Shown here piece by piece: positions 22,650-30,550 of a DNA stretch of 64,000 nucleotides. The stretch comes from Pseudomonas sp. ATCC PTA-122608 (lineage in GTDB: Bacteria; Pseudomonadota; Gammaproteobacteria; Pseudomonadales; Pseudomonadaceae). The notes under the pieces were generated by a model that was given only the letters and a program-made list of their open reading frames with translations, searched no databases and was not told the origin of the DNA. Where the stretch lies: assembly GCF_001952855.1 (NCBI RefSeq), contig NZ_LPNO01000052.1, positions 32,186 through 96,185 of the forward strand, read 5' to 3'. How positions within the stretch are numbered: position 1 is the stretch's first letter; every line of letters starts with the position of its first letter. The position numbers were made by a program, and so were the translations under genes.

Positions 22650-23981
22650 ATGAGACCGACCCGCCTGCTATTGATCTGGCTCGGTGTGCTGCTGGGCCTG
22701 AGCATCCTGCTCGGCGCACTGGTGGCGCTGCAGGTCAAGGTGCCAGACACCCTGCACGCCGTGACGTGGGGCCTGCTGCTGGCCCTGTTGTTACTGGCCC
22801 TGCTGGATGCCGGCCGTTTGCGTCGCCGCCCGTCCCCGCGCGTGCGACGGCAGATGCCCGGGAGCCTGGCGCTGGGTCGCTGGGGCGAGGTGCGGGTGAC
22901 GCTGGACCACGACTATTCCCAGCCACTGGTGCTCCAGGTATTCGATCATGTACCGGACGGTTTGACGGTGCAGAACCTGCCGCAGTCCATCGACCTGCGA
23001 CCCGGCGAGCAGAGTGAATTGGGCTACCGGTTAAAACCTCAAAGGCGCGGGCATTTCAGTTTTACCCGTTGCGAAGTTCACCTTCCCAGCCCACTCGGAT
23101 TGTGGTCGGCACGGCGGTTGATAGACGTCAGCGATGCCACCCGGGTCTACCCGGACTTCGCGCGCCTGTACGGCGCGCAGTTGCTGGCGGTGGACAACTG
23201 GCTCAACCAGCTCGGCGTACGCCAGCGCCAACGACGCGGGCTGGGCATGGAGTTTCATCAACTGCGTGAATTTCGCGAGGGCGACAGCCTGCGCCAGATC
23301 GACTGGAAAGCCACCGCTCGGCAACGCACGCCCATTGCCCGGGAGTACCAGGACGAGCGCGACCAGCAGATCATGTTCATGCTCGATTGTGGCCGGCGCA
23401 TGCGCAGCCAGGACGCCGAACTGTCGCACTTCGACCACGCCCTCAATGCATGCCTGCTGCTCAGCTATGTCGCCCTGCGCCAAGGCGATGCCGTCGGGCT
23501 CTGCACGTTTGCCTGCGACCAGCCGCGTTACCTCGCGCCGGTCAAGGGCAGCGGCCAGCTCAACCTGCTGCTGAATGCGGTGTATGACCTGGACACTTCC
23601 CGGCGTACGGCCGATTACCAGGCAGCCGCCAGCCAACTGCTAGCCCGGCAGAAACGTCGTTCGTTGGTGATCGTAGTGACCAATTTGCGCGATGAGGATG
23701 ATGAAGAATTGCTGGGCGCCGTTAAACGCATCAGTCGCCAGCACCGGGTGCTGGTTGCCAGCCTGCGGGAGGAAGTCCTTGACCAGTTGCGCCAGGCCCC
23801 CGTGCAAACCCTGCCCGAAGCCCTGGCCTATTGCGGGAATGTCGACTATCTCAATACCCGGGACGAACTCCATGACCGCTTGAACGCCCACGGGCTTTCG
23901 GTACTGGACACGCTGCCTTCGGAAATGGGAGCCGCCCTGGTGACCCGCTACCTGGGCTGGAAAAAAGCCGGCGTACTATGA
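22650..23981 (+). CDS. DUF58 domain-containing membrane-anchored protein
   Basis: A 443-residue protein with two N-terminal transmembrane helices (about 5-25 and 31-50), a cytosolic beta-rich region, and the DUF58 core (about 195-280) with REFREGDSLRQIDWKATARQ. The following von Willebrand A-like domain has DCGRRM where a metal-binding site would read DxSxS, so metal binding is doubtful. It is the last gene of the operon and the expected partner of MoxR. I chose the ATG at 22650, eight bases after the MoxR stop; the longer overlapping frame lacks family character. Confidence 0.92.
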   Translation: MRPTRLLLIWLGVLLGLSILLGALVALQVKVPDTLHAVTWGLLLALLLLALLDAGRLRRRPSPRVRRQMPGSLALGRWGEVRVTLDHDYSQPLVLQVFDHVPDGLTVQNLPQSIDLRPGEQSELGYRLKPQRRGHFSFTRCEVHLPSPLGLWSARRLIDVSDATRVYPDFARLYGAQLLAVDNWLNQLGVRQRQRRGLGMEFHQLREFREGDSLRQIDWKATARQRTPIAREYQDERDQQIMFMLDCGRRMRSQDAELSHFDHALNACLLLSYVALRQGDAVGLCTFACDQPRYLAPVKGSGQLNLLLNAVYDLDTSRRTADYQAAASQLLARQKRRSLVIVVTNLRDEDDEELLGAVKRISRQHRVLVASLREEVLDQLRQAPVQTLPEALAYCGNVDYLNTRDELHDRLNAHGLSVLDTLPSEMGAALVTRYLGWKKAGVL

Positions 23982-23998
23982 ATGCTGGTGCACTGTCT

Positions 23999-24358
23999 CT
24001 AGGCAGAGGCCTGCAAGGGATCAAAGCTGAAGTAACTCAACAGTGCGTTGATCACCTCCCCATATTCGGCAGGCGCCTGGGAAATACGAAACCCGGAGTC
24101 GTAATGCTTGGGGTTTATATCCTCATGGCACCACAGGCAGGTAGCCGTGAGGTCCACCGCATGTACCTCGCCCTCAGGCCCCGGGATCTTCAAGCGCAAC
24201 TCGAACTCCACGTCGACCATCATGGGTAATTGGCTGATCAACATCAGGCCCTGCTCGGAGAGATTGCCCAAATAGCCAATAGGTTTGTCTGTGAGGCGAT
24301 TGAACACTTGAAGGAAGCAAGGTAACTGATGCCGCTTGATCCGTCGGGGAGTAAACAT
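23999..24358 (-). CDS. PilZ domain protein
   Basis: A 119-residue single-domain PilZ protein. The c-di-GMP-binding elements are visible: an RxxxR pair at the N-terminus (R5 and R9 in PRRIKRHQ) and NLSEQG, which fits the [D/N]xSxxG motif. It should be a cytosolic c-di-GMP receptor; its output is not predictable. The ATG 24358 places the RxxxR motif at the N-terminus, as in related Pseudomonas proteins; upstream codons in this frame are unlike the family. It converges on the DUF58 gene, with 17 bases between stops. Confidence 0.88.
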   Translation of the reverse strand: MFTPRRIKRHQLPCFLQVFNRLTDKPIGYLGNLSEQGLMLISQLPMMVDVEFELRLKIPGPEGEVHAVDLTATCLWCHEDINPKHYDSGFRISQAPAEYGEVINALLSYFSFDPLQASA

Positions 24359-24583
24359 GATGAGGTCGCCATCCAATGGCCATGATTGTGGCCGCTCCAG
24401 TGATTCGAAACGAGCCCAAAGGCCCGCTCTCCCCGGATATCGGTGCGACAACGGCAAAAGCGTTGCCACTTTACGGCTGCCAAATCCGGGTATTCCATCC
24501 GTTCGAATAGAAACCTATACAAACTGACACTCAAAGATTAGCCCAAGACTGGCAACGAGCCAGCTATGGCATGACAAATATCA

Positions 24584-24958
24584 TTACAACGACGCCGGAC
24601 GCGGCCGGGCGGCACTCGCGCCGGGGTAATGCCCCAGTTGTTGCAGGGTATCCAGCCGCGCGCGTGCCCGGAAAGCATATTCGCTCGCCGGGTACTGGCT
24701 GATGATGAACTGATAAGTCTGCGCCGCATCGACAAACAATTTCTCGCGCTCCAGGCACTGCCCGCGCAACATCGAGACTTCCGGTTGCACGTAGCGCCGG
24801 GAACGACTTTCACGGTCGACCTGGGACAACTCAAGGGTGACCCGCTGGCAATCGCCCACACCGTAGGCGCGGTACGCATTGTTCAAATGATGGTCCATCG
24901 ACCAACGGGTGCAGCCGACAACACTGACGGCCAGGGCAGCAATGATCACGATTCGCAT
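24584..24958 (-). CDS. Small TPR-like lipoprotein
   Basis: A 124-residue predicted lipoprotein. The signal peptide MRIVIIAALAVSVVGC ends in a lipobox with Cys 16 as the lipidated residue. The mature part is helical (about 25-110), with tetratricopeptide-like spacing (QTYQFIISQYPASEYAFRARARL resembles the YbgF/outer-membrane assembly lipoprotein repeat). The ATG at 24958 has a GGAG-like site upstream. It is divergent from pyruvate kinase. Function is unknown; envelope location is inferred from the lipobox. Confidence 0.82.
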   Translation of the reverse strand: MRIVIIAALAVSVVGCTRWSMDHHLNNAYRAYGVGDCQRVTLELSQVDRESRSRRYVQPEVSMLRGQCLEREKLFVDAAQTYQFIISQYPASEYAFRARARLDTLQQLGHYPGASAARPRPASL

Positions 24959-25133
24959 GGGGGTTCTCCTGTCTTGTGCAGTGTATCGACCCTTCATCGA
25001 AAATCTTCAAGGTTGTTCATCTGTTCATGCAGAGTGAAAACAAGCGAATCATCGATAAGTAGTGCAAACGAACAATGACTACAACCAAAGAGCATAGTAG
25101 CCTTCCTCAGCGCTTGAACTCAGGAGTCCGTGC

Positions 25134-26585
25134 ATGTCCGTCCGTCGTACCAAAATCGTCGCCACCCTTGGCCCGGCCAGTAACTCGCCGGAAGTCCTCG
25201 AACAGCTGATTCTGGCTGGCCTGGACGTTGCCCGTCTGAACTTCTCCCACGGCACCCCGGACGAGCACAAGGCTCGCGCCAAGCTGGTGCGTGAACTGGC
25301 CGCCAAACATGGCCGCTTCGTTGCACTGTTGGGTGACCTGCAAGGCCCGAAAATCCGTATCGCCAAATTCACCAACAAGCGAATCGAGCTGAAGATCGGT
25401 GACCAGTTCACTTTCTCCACCAGCCATCCGCTGACCGAGGGCAACCAGCAAGTCGTGGGTATCGACTACCCGGACCTGGTGAAAGACTGCGGCGTCGGCG
25501 ACGAGCTGCTGCTGGACGACGGTCGCGTGGTGATGCGCGTCGACACCGCAACCCCGACCGAACTGAACTGCACCGTGATCATCGGCGGCCCGCTGTCGGA
25601 TCACAAAGGCATCAACCGTCGCGGCGGTGGCCTCACCGCTCCAGCCCTGACTGAAAAAGACAAGGCCGACATCAAGCTCGCCGCCGAAATGGAAGTGGAC
25701 TACCTCGCGGTCTCCTTCCCGCGTGACGCCGCCGACATGGAATACGCCCGTAAACTGCGCGACGAAGCCGGCGGTACTGCCTGGCTGGTGGCGAAGATCG
25801 AACGCGCCGAAGCCGTGGCCGATGACGAAACCCTCGACGGCCTGATCAAGGCTTCCGACGCAGTGATGGTTGCCCGTGGCGACCTCGGCGTGGAAATCGG
25901 TGACGCCGAGCTGATCGGTATCCAGAAGAAAATCATCCTGCACGCACGTCGCCACAATAAAGCGGTGATCGTTGCGACCCAGATGATGGAGTCGATGATC
26001 CAGAACCCGATGCCGACCCGTGCCGAAGTGTCCGACGTGGCCAACGCCGTGCTCGACTACACCGACGCCGTGATGCTCTCGGCTGAAAGTGCGGCGGGCC
26101 CGTACCCGCTGGAAGCCGTGCAGGCCATGGCGCGCATCTGCGTCGGCGCTGAAAAGCACCCGACCAGCAAGACCTCCAGCCACCGTATCGGCAAGGTCTT
26201 CGAAAGCTGCGACCAGAGCATCGCGCTCGCCGCCATGTACACCGCCAACCACTTCCCGGGCGTGAAAGCGATCATCGCCTTGACCGAAAGTGGCTACACG
26301 CCGTTGATCATGTCGCGCATCCGCTCCTCGATCCCGATCTACGCGTTCTCCCCGCACCGCGAAACCCAGGCCCGCGCGGCCATGTTCCGTGGTGTCTACA
26401 CCGTACCGTTCGACCCGGCATCGCTGCCGCCTGAGCAAGTCAGCCAGGCCGCGATCGACGAGTTGCTCAAGCGCGGTGTTGTGGAGAAAGGCGACTGGGT
26501 CATCCTGACCAAGGGCGACAGCTACCACACCATCGGCGGCACCAACGGCATGAAGATCCTGCACGTTGGCGACCCAATGGTCTGA
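25134..26585 (+). CDS. pyk: Pyruvate kinase
   Basis: A 483-residue glycolytic enzyme converting phosphoenolpyruvate and ADP to pyruvate and ATP. Characteristic segments are RRTKIVATLGPAS at the start, LARLNFSHG-like VARLNFSHGT, LLGDLQGPKIR, the active-site region LVAKIERAEAV, VMVARGDLGVE, and ATQMMESMI. The C-terminal allosteric domain is complete. It corresponds to the PykA isozyme of P. aeruginosa by neighbourhood (enoyl-CoA hydratase, ferredoxin reductase and fumarase follow). A strong terminator follows the stop. Confidence 0.97.
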   Translation: MSVRRTKIVATLGPASNSPEVLEQLILAGLDVARLNFSHGTPDEHKARAKLVRELAAKHGRFVALLGDLQGPKIRIAKFTNKRIELKIGDQFTFSTSHPLTEGNQQVVGIDYPDLVKDCGVGDELLLDDGRVVMRVDTATPTELNCTVIIGGPLSDHKGINRRGGGLTAPALTEKDKADIKLAAEMEVDYLAVSFPRDAADMEYARKLRDEAGGTAWLVAKIERAEAVADDETLDGLIKASDAVMVARGDLGVEIGDAELIGIQKKIILHARRHNKAVIVATQMMESMIQNPMPTRAEVSDVANAVLDYTDAVMLSAESAAGPYPLEAVQAMARICVGAEKHPTSKTSSHRIGKVFESCDQSIALAAMYTANHFPGVKAIIALTESGYTPLIMSRIRSSIPIYAFSPHRETQARAAMFRGVYTVPFDPASLPPEQVSQAAIDELLKRGVVEKGDWVILTKGDSYHTIGGTNGMKILHVGDPMV

Positions 26586-26606
26586 GTGACACGCTGAAAA
26601 ACAAAA

Positions 26607-26635
26607 GCCCCGCCATGTGAATGGCGGGGCTTTTT
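26607..26635 (+). terminator. Intrinsic terminator of pyk
   Basis: A 10 bp perfect stem (GCCCCGCCAT / ATGGCGGGGC) with a GTGA loop is followed by TTTTT, 22 bases after the pyk stop. Confidence 0.95.
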
Positions 26636-26672
26636 GCATTCCAGGTTGGCTTTTGTATTGGCTTCACTGGCC

Positions 26673-26758
26673 TCTTCGCGAGCAAGCCCGCTCCCACTTT
26701 CGACCGTATTTCTTCAGGATGTACTCGGTTAAATGTGGGAGCGGGCTTGCTCGCGAAG
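26673..26758. repeat. REP doublet (CTTCGCGAGCAAGCCCGCTCCCA type)
   Basis: Inverted pair of the TGTGGGAGCGGGCTTGC family in outward orientation (left CGCGAGCAAGCCCGCTCCCA, right its complement), between convergent pyk and the enoyl-CoA hydratase gene. Confidence 0.9.
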
Positions 26759-26781
26759 ACGTCCGACCAGTCAACACACAT

Positions 26782-27531
26782 TCATCGCCGAGTGATAAAA
26801 GCCGACAACGCCGCAATCGCTTCCGGCGACTTCAACCGCTGGGTAAACAACGCGCCCTCCTCCTCGATCACCTTGCGCAACTGTTCGCGATCGACGCTTT
26901 TCATCAGATGCTTGCTGACCTGCACCGCACCCGGCGCCAGGGTTTCAAACCGTGCGGCGACTTCCCGCGCCTTGGCCAACGCCGATTCGCCGCTGCCCAA
27001 TGCCTCAGTGGCAATGCCCCAAGCGGCAGCCTGCTCACCGGTAAAGCCTTCACCCAATAGCAACAACTCCGCCGCCTTGGCATGCCCCAGCAAGCGCGGC
27101 AGGATCAAGCTGGAACCAAACTCCGGACACAGCCCCAGGTTAACGAACGGCATGCGCAACCGCGCGTCCCGGCTGACATACACCAGGTCACAATGCAGCA
27201 GCAGCGTCGTACCAATCCCCACCGCCACGCCCGCCACTGCCGCAATCACCGGCTTGCGGCAATTGAGCAAGCTGCGCATGAAGTGAAACACCGGGCTGTC
27301 GAGATCAGCCGGCGGTTGTTCAAGGAAGTCGCCAATATCGTTACCGGCGGTGAAGCACTCACTGGTGCCCTGGATCAACACAGTGTTGACGCTGATATCG
27401 GCATCCGCCTGCTCCAGTGCCTCGGCCAGTTGGCTGTACATGGCGCGGGTCAGGGCGTTTTTTTTGTCCGGGCGGTTGAGCTGCAGGATCAGCAACCCGC
27501 GCTCGCGTTGCTGCAGGATGGCGTCGGTCAT
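26782..27531 (-). CDS. Enoyl-CoA hydratase/isomerase family protein
   Basis: A 249-residue crotonase-fold enzyme. The oxyanion-hole segments are recognisable (FTAGNDIGDF and AVAGVAVGIGTT), and the RLPFVNLG-like stretch LRMPFVNLGLCPEFG carries a Glu in the position often used for catalysis. Substrate cannot be told from sequence; family members hydrate or isomerise acyl-CoAs in fatty-acid or aromatic degradation. It is followed on the same strand, 30 bases upstream, by the ferredoxin-type reductase gene, so the two may be co-transcribed; this pair next to pyk also occurs in P. aeruginosa. Confidence 0.9.
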   Translation of the reverse strand: MTDAILQQRERGLLILQLNRPDKKNALTRAMYSQLAEALEQADADISVNTVLIQGTSECFTAGNDIGDFLEQPPADLDSPVFHFMRSLLNCRKPVIAAVAGVAVGIGTTLLLHCDLVYVSRDARLRMPFVNLGLCPEFGSSLILPRLLGHAKAAELLLLGEGFTGEQAAAWGIATEALGSGESALAKAREVAARFETLAPGAVQVSKHLMKSVDREQLRKVIEEEGALFTQRLKSPEAIAALSAFITRR

Positions 27532-27561
27532 GGTAAATCTCGCGGCTGGAAAATTCAGCGC

Positions 27562-28494
27562 TCAACCACGGGGCAGGAACACATCGGCCAGCAGTTGATT
27601 GCGCGGCAGTCCGGCCAGGAACAGGCGCTTGGAAAAGGCCTCGACGCTGGCAGGGTGCCCGCAGAGTAAGGCCAGAGTTTGCCGGGAAACAAGCCGCAGT
27701 TGCGCCAAAGCGTCAGTCGACCCGGCCGCCGTCCATAGCTCGACCGTCACGTTCGGATGCGCTGCAGCCAGCTGCGCCAACGGCTCGGCCAGATAATGAC
27801 CGCCAGCGTCATGAGCCAGGTGAATGACCCGGATGGCGCCTTGGTGATCCTGGCGCAAGGCCTCACGTAACACGCCCCACAGCGGGCCTAGTCCGGTGCC
27901 CGAGGCCAGCAGCCAGAGCGGCCGGGATTGCCAGTCGGGGTCGTACTGCAACGCCCCGCCCCGCAGTTCGCCCAGGCGCAGGCTGTCACCGGCCTTGAAC
28001 TGGCGGGCGGCGTCGCTGAACTCGCCGGGCAGGCGGCAATCGATATGAAACTCGAGAAACGGATCTTCCTGGGGCAGGCTGGCCAGAGAGTAAGGCCGCG
28101 CAATGCTGCCCGCCCACAGCACCAAATGCTGCCCCGCCCGGTAGCGCAAGCCGCGCTCGGGTTGCAGCCGCAGGCGTAGCACCGTCGGGCTCATCCAATC
28201 GACGCTCAGCACCGTCGCGGGCAGCCCGTCACGCAGCGGGTCAAACGCCTCGACCTGCAAATCACCCGCGACCTGGCACTGACAGGCCAGGCGCCAGCCG
28301 TCCTGGCGTTGCGCCGGGCTCAGGGCTTCTGGTTGATTGTCCCGAAGGTCACCCTGGCAACGCACCAGGCAGGCATGGCAACTGCCGGCGCGGCAGCTGT
28401 AAGGCACAGCCACACCCGCCTGGTTCAGGGCATCCAGCAAGTTGCTGCCGGCGGCTACCGACCAGTGGCGTTCGCCGACGTGAAGTTCAGGCAT
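27562..28494 (-). CDS. 2Fe-2S ferredoxin plus FAD/NAD(P)-binding reductase
   Basis: A 310-residue electron-transfer protein. Residues 1-90 are a plant-type [2Fe-2S] ferredoxin with ligands in CRAGSCHACLVRC and a distal Cys (LACQC). A ferredoxin-NADP reductase module follows, with the FAD motif RPYSLAS and nucleotide-binding LLASGTGLGPL. It probably moves electrons from NAD(P)H to an oxygenase or reductase that is not visible here. CDP-6-deoxy-glucoseen reductase-like annotations are common for this architecture but not supported by context. ATG 28494 is preferred over 28506. In P. aeruginosa, the c-di-GMP synthase gene sadC lies between this gene and fumarase; it is absent here. Confidence 0.88.
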   Translation of the reverse strand: MPELHVGERHWSVAAGSNLLDALNQAGVAVPYSCRAGSCHACLVRCQGDLRDNQPEALSPAQRQDGWRLACQCQVAGDLQVEAFDPLRDGLPATVLSVDWMSPTVLRLRLQPERGLRYRAGQHLVLWAGSIARPYSLASLPQEDPFLEFHIDCRLPGEFSDAARQFKAGDSLRLGELRGGALQYDPDWQSRPLWLLASGTGLGPLWGVLREALRQDHQGAIRVIHLAHDAGGHYLAEPLAQLAAAHPNVTVELWTAAGSTDALAQLRLVSRQTLALLCGHPASVEAFSKRLFLAGLPRNQLLADVFLPRG

Positions 28495-28507
28495 AAAACT
28501 CTTCAAC

Positions 28508-28607
28508 TGTAGGAGCGAGCTTGCTCGCGAAGGTCGCTAACGATAACGCGGGGAGGCTGGCGAAACCCATCAGATTCACGTTTTTCGCGAGCAAGCTCGC
28601 TCCTACA
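28508..28607. repeat. REP doublet (TGTAGGAGCGAGCTTGCTCGCGA type)
   Basis: Inverted pair TGTAGGAGCGAGCTTGCTCG / CGAGCAAGCTCGCTCCTACA around a unique centre. It shares the sequence GGTCGCTAACGATAACGCGGG with minor changes with the repeat at 5101, so the two are related beyond the arms. Confidence 0.9.
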
Positions 28608-28793
28608 GTGAATCGGGCCTGGCACTCATGACCATAGTCGGGTGTATCAGCCACCGTGGCGGGTTATACTGCCGCGCCTTTTTAGCGTCGCGCCAGCACC
28701 ATACGGCGTGCCTTGGAAAGGTGCCTTCAGCCGACCGACTCACCCTACTGAAGACACCTTTATTGAATGTTCCCTTATAGAGGAGCGCGACTC

Positions 28794-30317
28794 ATGACCG
28801 TGATCAAGCAAGACGACCTGATTCAGAGCGTTGCCGACGCCCTGCAATTCATTTCCTATTACCATCCCGTTGACTTCATCCAGGCGATGCACGAAGCCTA
28901 CCTGCGCGAAGAATCGCCAGCGGCCCGTGACTCCATGGCACAGATCCTGATCAACTCGCGCATGTGTGCCACCGGCCACCGCCCGATCTGCCAGGACACC
29001 GGCATCGTCACCGTATTCGTACGTGTAGGCATGGACGTGCGCTGGGATGGCGCCACCATGAGCCTGGACGACATGATCAACCAAGGCGTGCGCCAGGCCT
29101 ACAACCTGCCCGAAAACGTCCTGCGGGCTTCGATCCTCGCCGACCCGGCCGGTGCGCGTAAAAACACCAAGGACAACACCCCTGCGGTGATCCACTACTC
29201 CATCGTCCCGGGTAACACCGTGGAAGTGGACGTGGCCGCCAAGGGCGGTGGTTCCGAGAACAAGTCGAAAATGGCCATGCTCAACCCGTCCGACTCGATC
29301 GTCGACTGGGTACTGAAGACCGTTCCGACCATGGGCGCCGGCTGGTGCCCACCGGGCATGCTCGGCATCGGCATCGGCGGCACCGCCGAGAAAGCCGCGG
29401 TGATGGCCAAGGAAGTGTTGATGGAATCCATCGACATCCACGAGCTGAAGAAGCGCGGCCCGTCCAACCGTATCGAAGAGATGCGCCTGGAGCTGTTCGA
29501 GAAGGTCAACCAACTGGGCATCGGCGCCCAGGGCCTGGGTGGCCTGACCACCGTGCTCGACGTGAAAATCATGGACTACCCGACCCACGCGGCCTCGCTG
29601 CCGGTGTGCATGATCCCCAACTGCGCCGCCACCCGTCATGCGCACTTCGTGCTCGACGGTTCGGGCCCCGCGTCGCTGGAAGCGCCACCGCTGGACGCCT
29701 ACCCGGAAATCGTCTGGGAAGCCGGCCCGTCGGCCCGTCGCGTCAACCTCGACACCCTGACCCCGGAAGACGTGCAGAGCTGGAAGCCGGGCGAAACCGT
29801 ACTGCTCAACGGCAAGATGCTCACCGGTCGCGACGCGGCGCACAAGCGCATGGTCGAGATGCTGAACAAGGGCGAAACCCTGCCGGTGGACCTCAAGGGT
29901 CGCTTTATCTACTACGTCGGCCCGGTTGATCCGGTGCGCGAAGAAGTCGTTGGGCCTGCCGGTCCGACCACCGCCACGCGGATGGACAAGTTCACCCGCC
30001 AGATCCTCGAGCAAACCGGCCTGTTGGGCATGATCGGCAAATCCGAGCGCGGCCCGACCGCTATCGAAGCGATCAAGGACCACAAGGCGGTTTACCTGAT
30101 GGCAGTGGGTGGCGCGGCTTACCTGGTGGCCCAGGCCATCAAGAAATCCCGCGTCGTGGCGTTCGCCGAGCTGGGCATGGAAGCGATCTACGAGTTCGAC
30201 GTGAAAGACATGCCGGTCACCGTTGCAGTGGACAGCAAGGGCGAGTCGGTACACATCACCGGTCCTGCCATCTGGCAGAAAAAGATCAGTGAAAGCCTGG
30301 CGGTAGAAGTGCAGTAA
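28794..30317 (+). CDS. Class I fumarate hydratase (4Fe-4S)
   Basis: A 507-residue iron-sulphur fumarase that interconverts fumarate and malate in the TCA cycle. Conserved Cys-containing segments are present (SRMCATGHRPICQDTG, MIPNCAATRH), as is the C-terminal beta domain (DPVREEVVGPAGPTTATRMD). Length and order match class I single-chain enzymes; FumC-type class II features are absent. MTVIKQDDLIQ is chosen as the start because a good ribosome-binding site (GAGGAG) precedes ATG 28794; an in-frame ATG at 28767 would place that site inside the gene. A strong terminator follows. Confidence 0.95.
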   Translation: MTVIKQDDLIQSVADALQFISYYHPVDFIQAMHEAYLREESPAARDSMAQILINSRMCATGHRPICQDTGIVTVFVRVGMDVRWDGATMSLDDMINQGVRQAYNLPENVLRASILADPAGARKNTKDNTPAVIHYSIVPGNTVEVDVAAKGGGSENKSKMAMLNPSDSIVDWVLKTVPTMGAGWCPPGMLGIGIGGTAEKAAVMAKEVLMESIDIHELKKRGPSNRIEEMRLELFEKVNQLGIGAQGLGGLTTVLDVKIMDYPTHAASLPVCMIPNCAATRHAHFVLDGSGPASLEAPPLDAYPEIVWEAGPSARRVNLDTLTPEDVQSWKPGETVLLNGKMLTGRDAAHKRMVEMLNKGETLPVDLKGRFIYYVGPVDPVREEVVGPAGPTTATRMDKFTRQILEQTGLLGMIGKSERGPTAIEAIKDHKAVYLMAVGGAAYLVAQAIKKSRVVAFAELGMEAIYEFDVKDMPVTVAVDSKGESVHITGPAIWQKKISESLAVEVQ

Positions 30318-30340
30318 GCATTTCCCCTTCAAGGATAAAA

Positions 30341-30366
30341 GGCGACCACTACGGTCGCCTTTTTTT
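30341..30366 (+). terminator. Intrinsic terminator of fumarase gene
   Basis: Stem GGCGACC / GGTCGCC with a five-base loop is followed by seven T, 24 bases after the stop. Confidence 0.93.
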
Positions 30367-30384
30367 GTGCCATGCAACTCTCAC

Positions 30385-30495
30385 TGTGGCGAGGGAGCTT
30401 GCTCGCGCTGGACCGGGCTAGCGCTCCAGTGCGCAGCGCTCCCATTTTTTTCGGGCCGCTACGCGCCCCAGCGGGAGCAAGCTCCCTCGCCACAA
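30385..30495. repeat. REP doublet (GTGGCGAGGGAGCTTGCTC type)
   Basis: Left GTGGCGAGGGAGCTTGCTCG and right GAGCAAGCTCCCTCGCCAC flank a centre that holds a secondary palindrome (GCGCTCC / GGAGCGC-like, imperfect). It lies between fumarase and the sensor kinase gene. Confidence 0.88.
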
Positions 30496-30550
30496 CAGCC
30501 ATGCGCTGCGTGCTATGGTGCTCGCCCCTCATTGCACTGTTCATCTTCGT

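Noticed and set aside
25107..26639. 510-codon minus-strand frame opposite pyruvate kinase
   Set aside because: His/Val/Gly-rich antisense translation without domain similarity; pyk is clear.
28740..30377. 545-codon minus-strand frame opposite fumarase
   Set aside because: Same reason: shadow of a strongly biased real gene.
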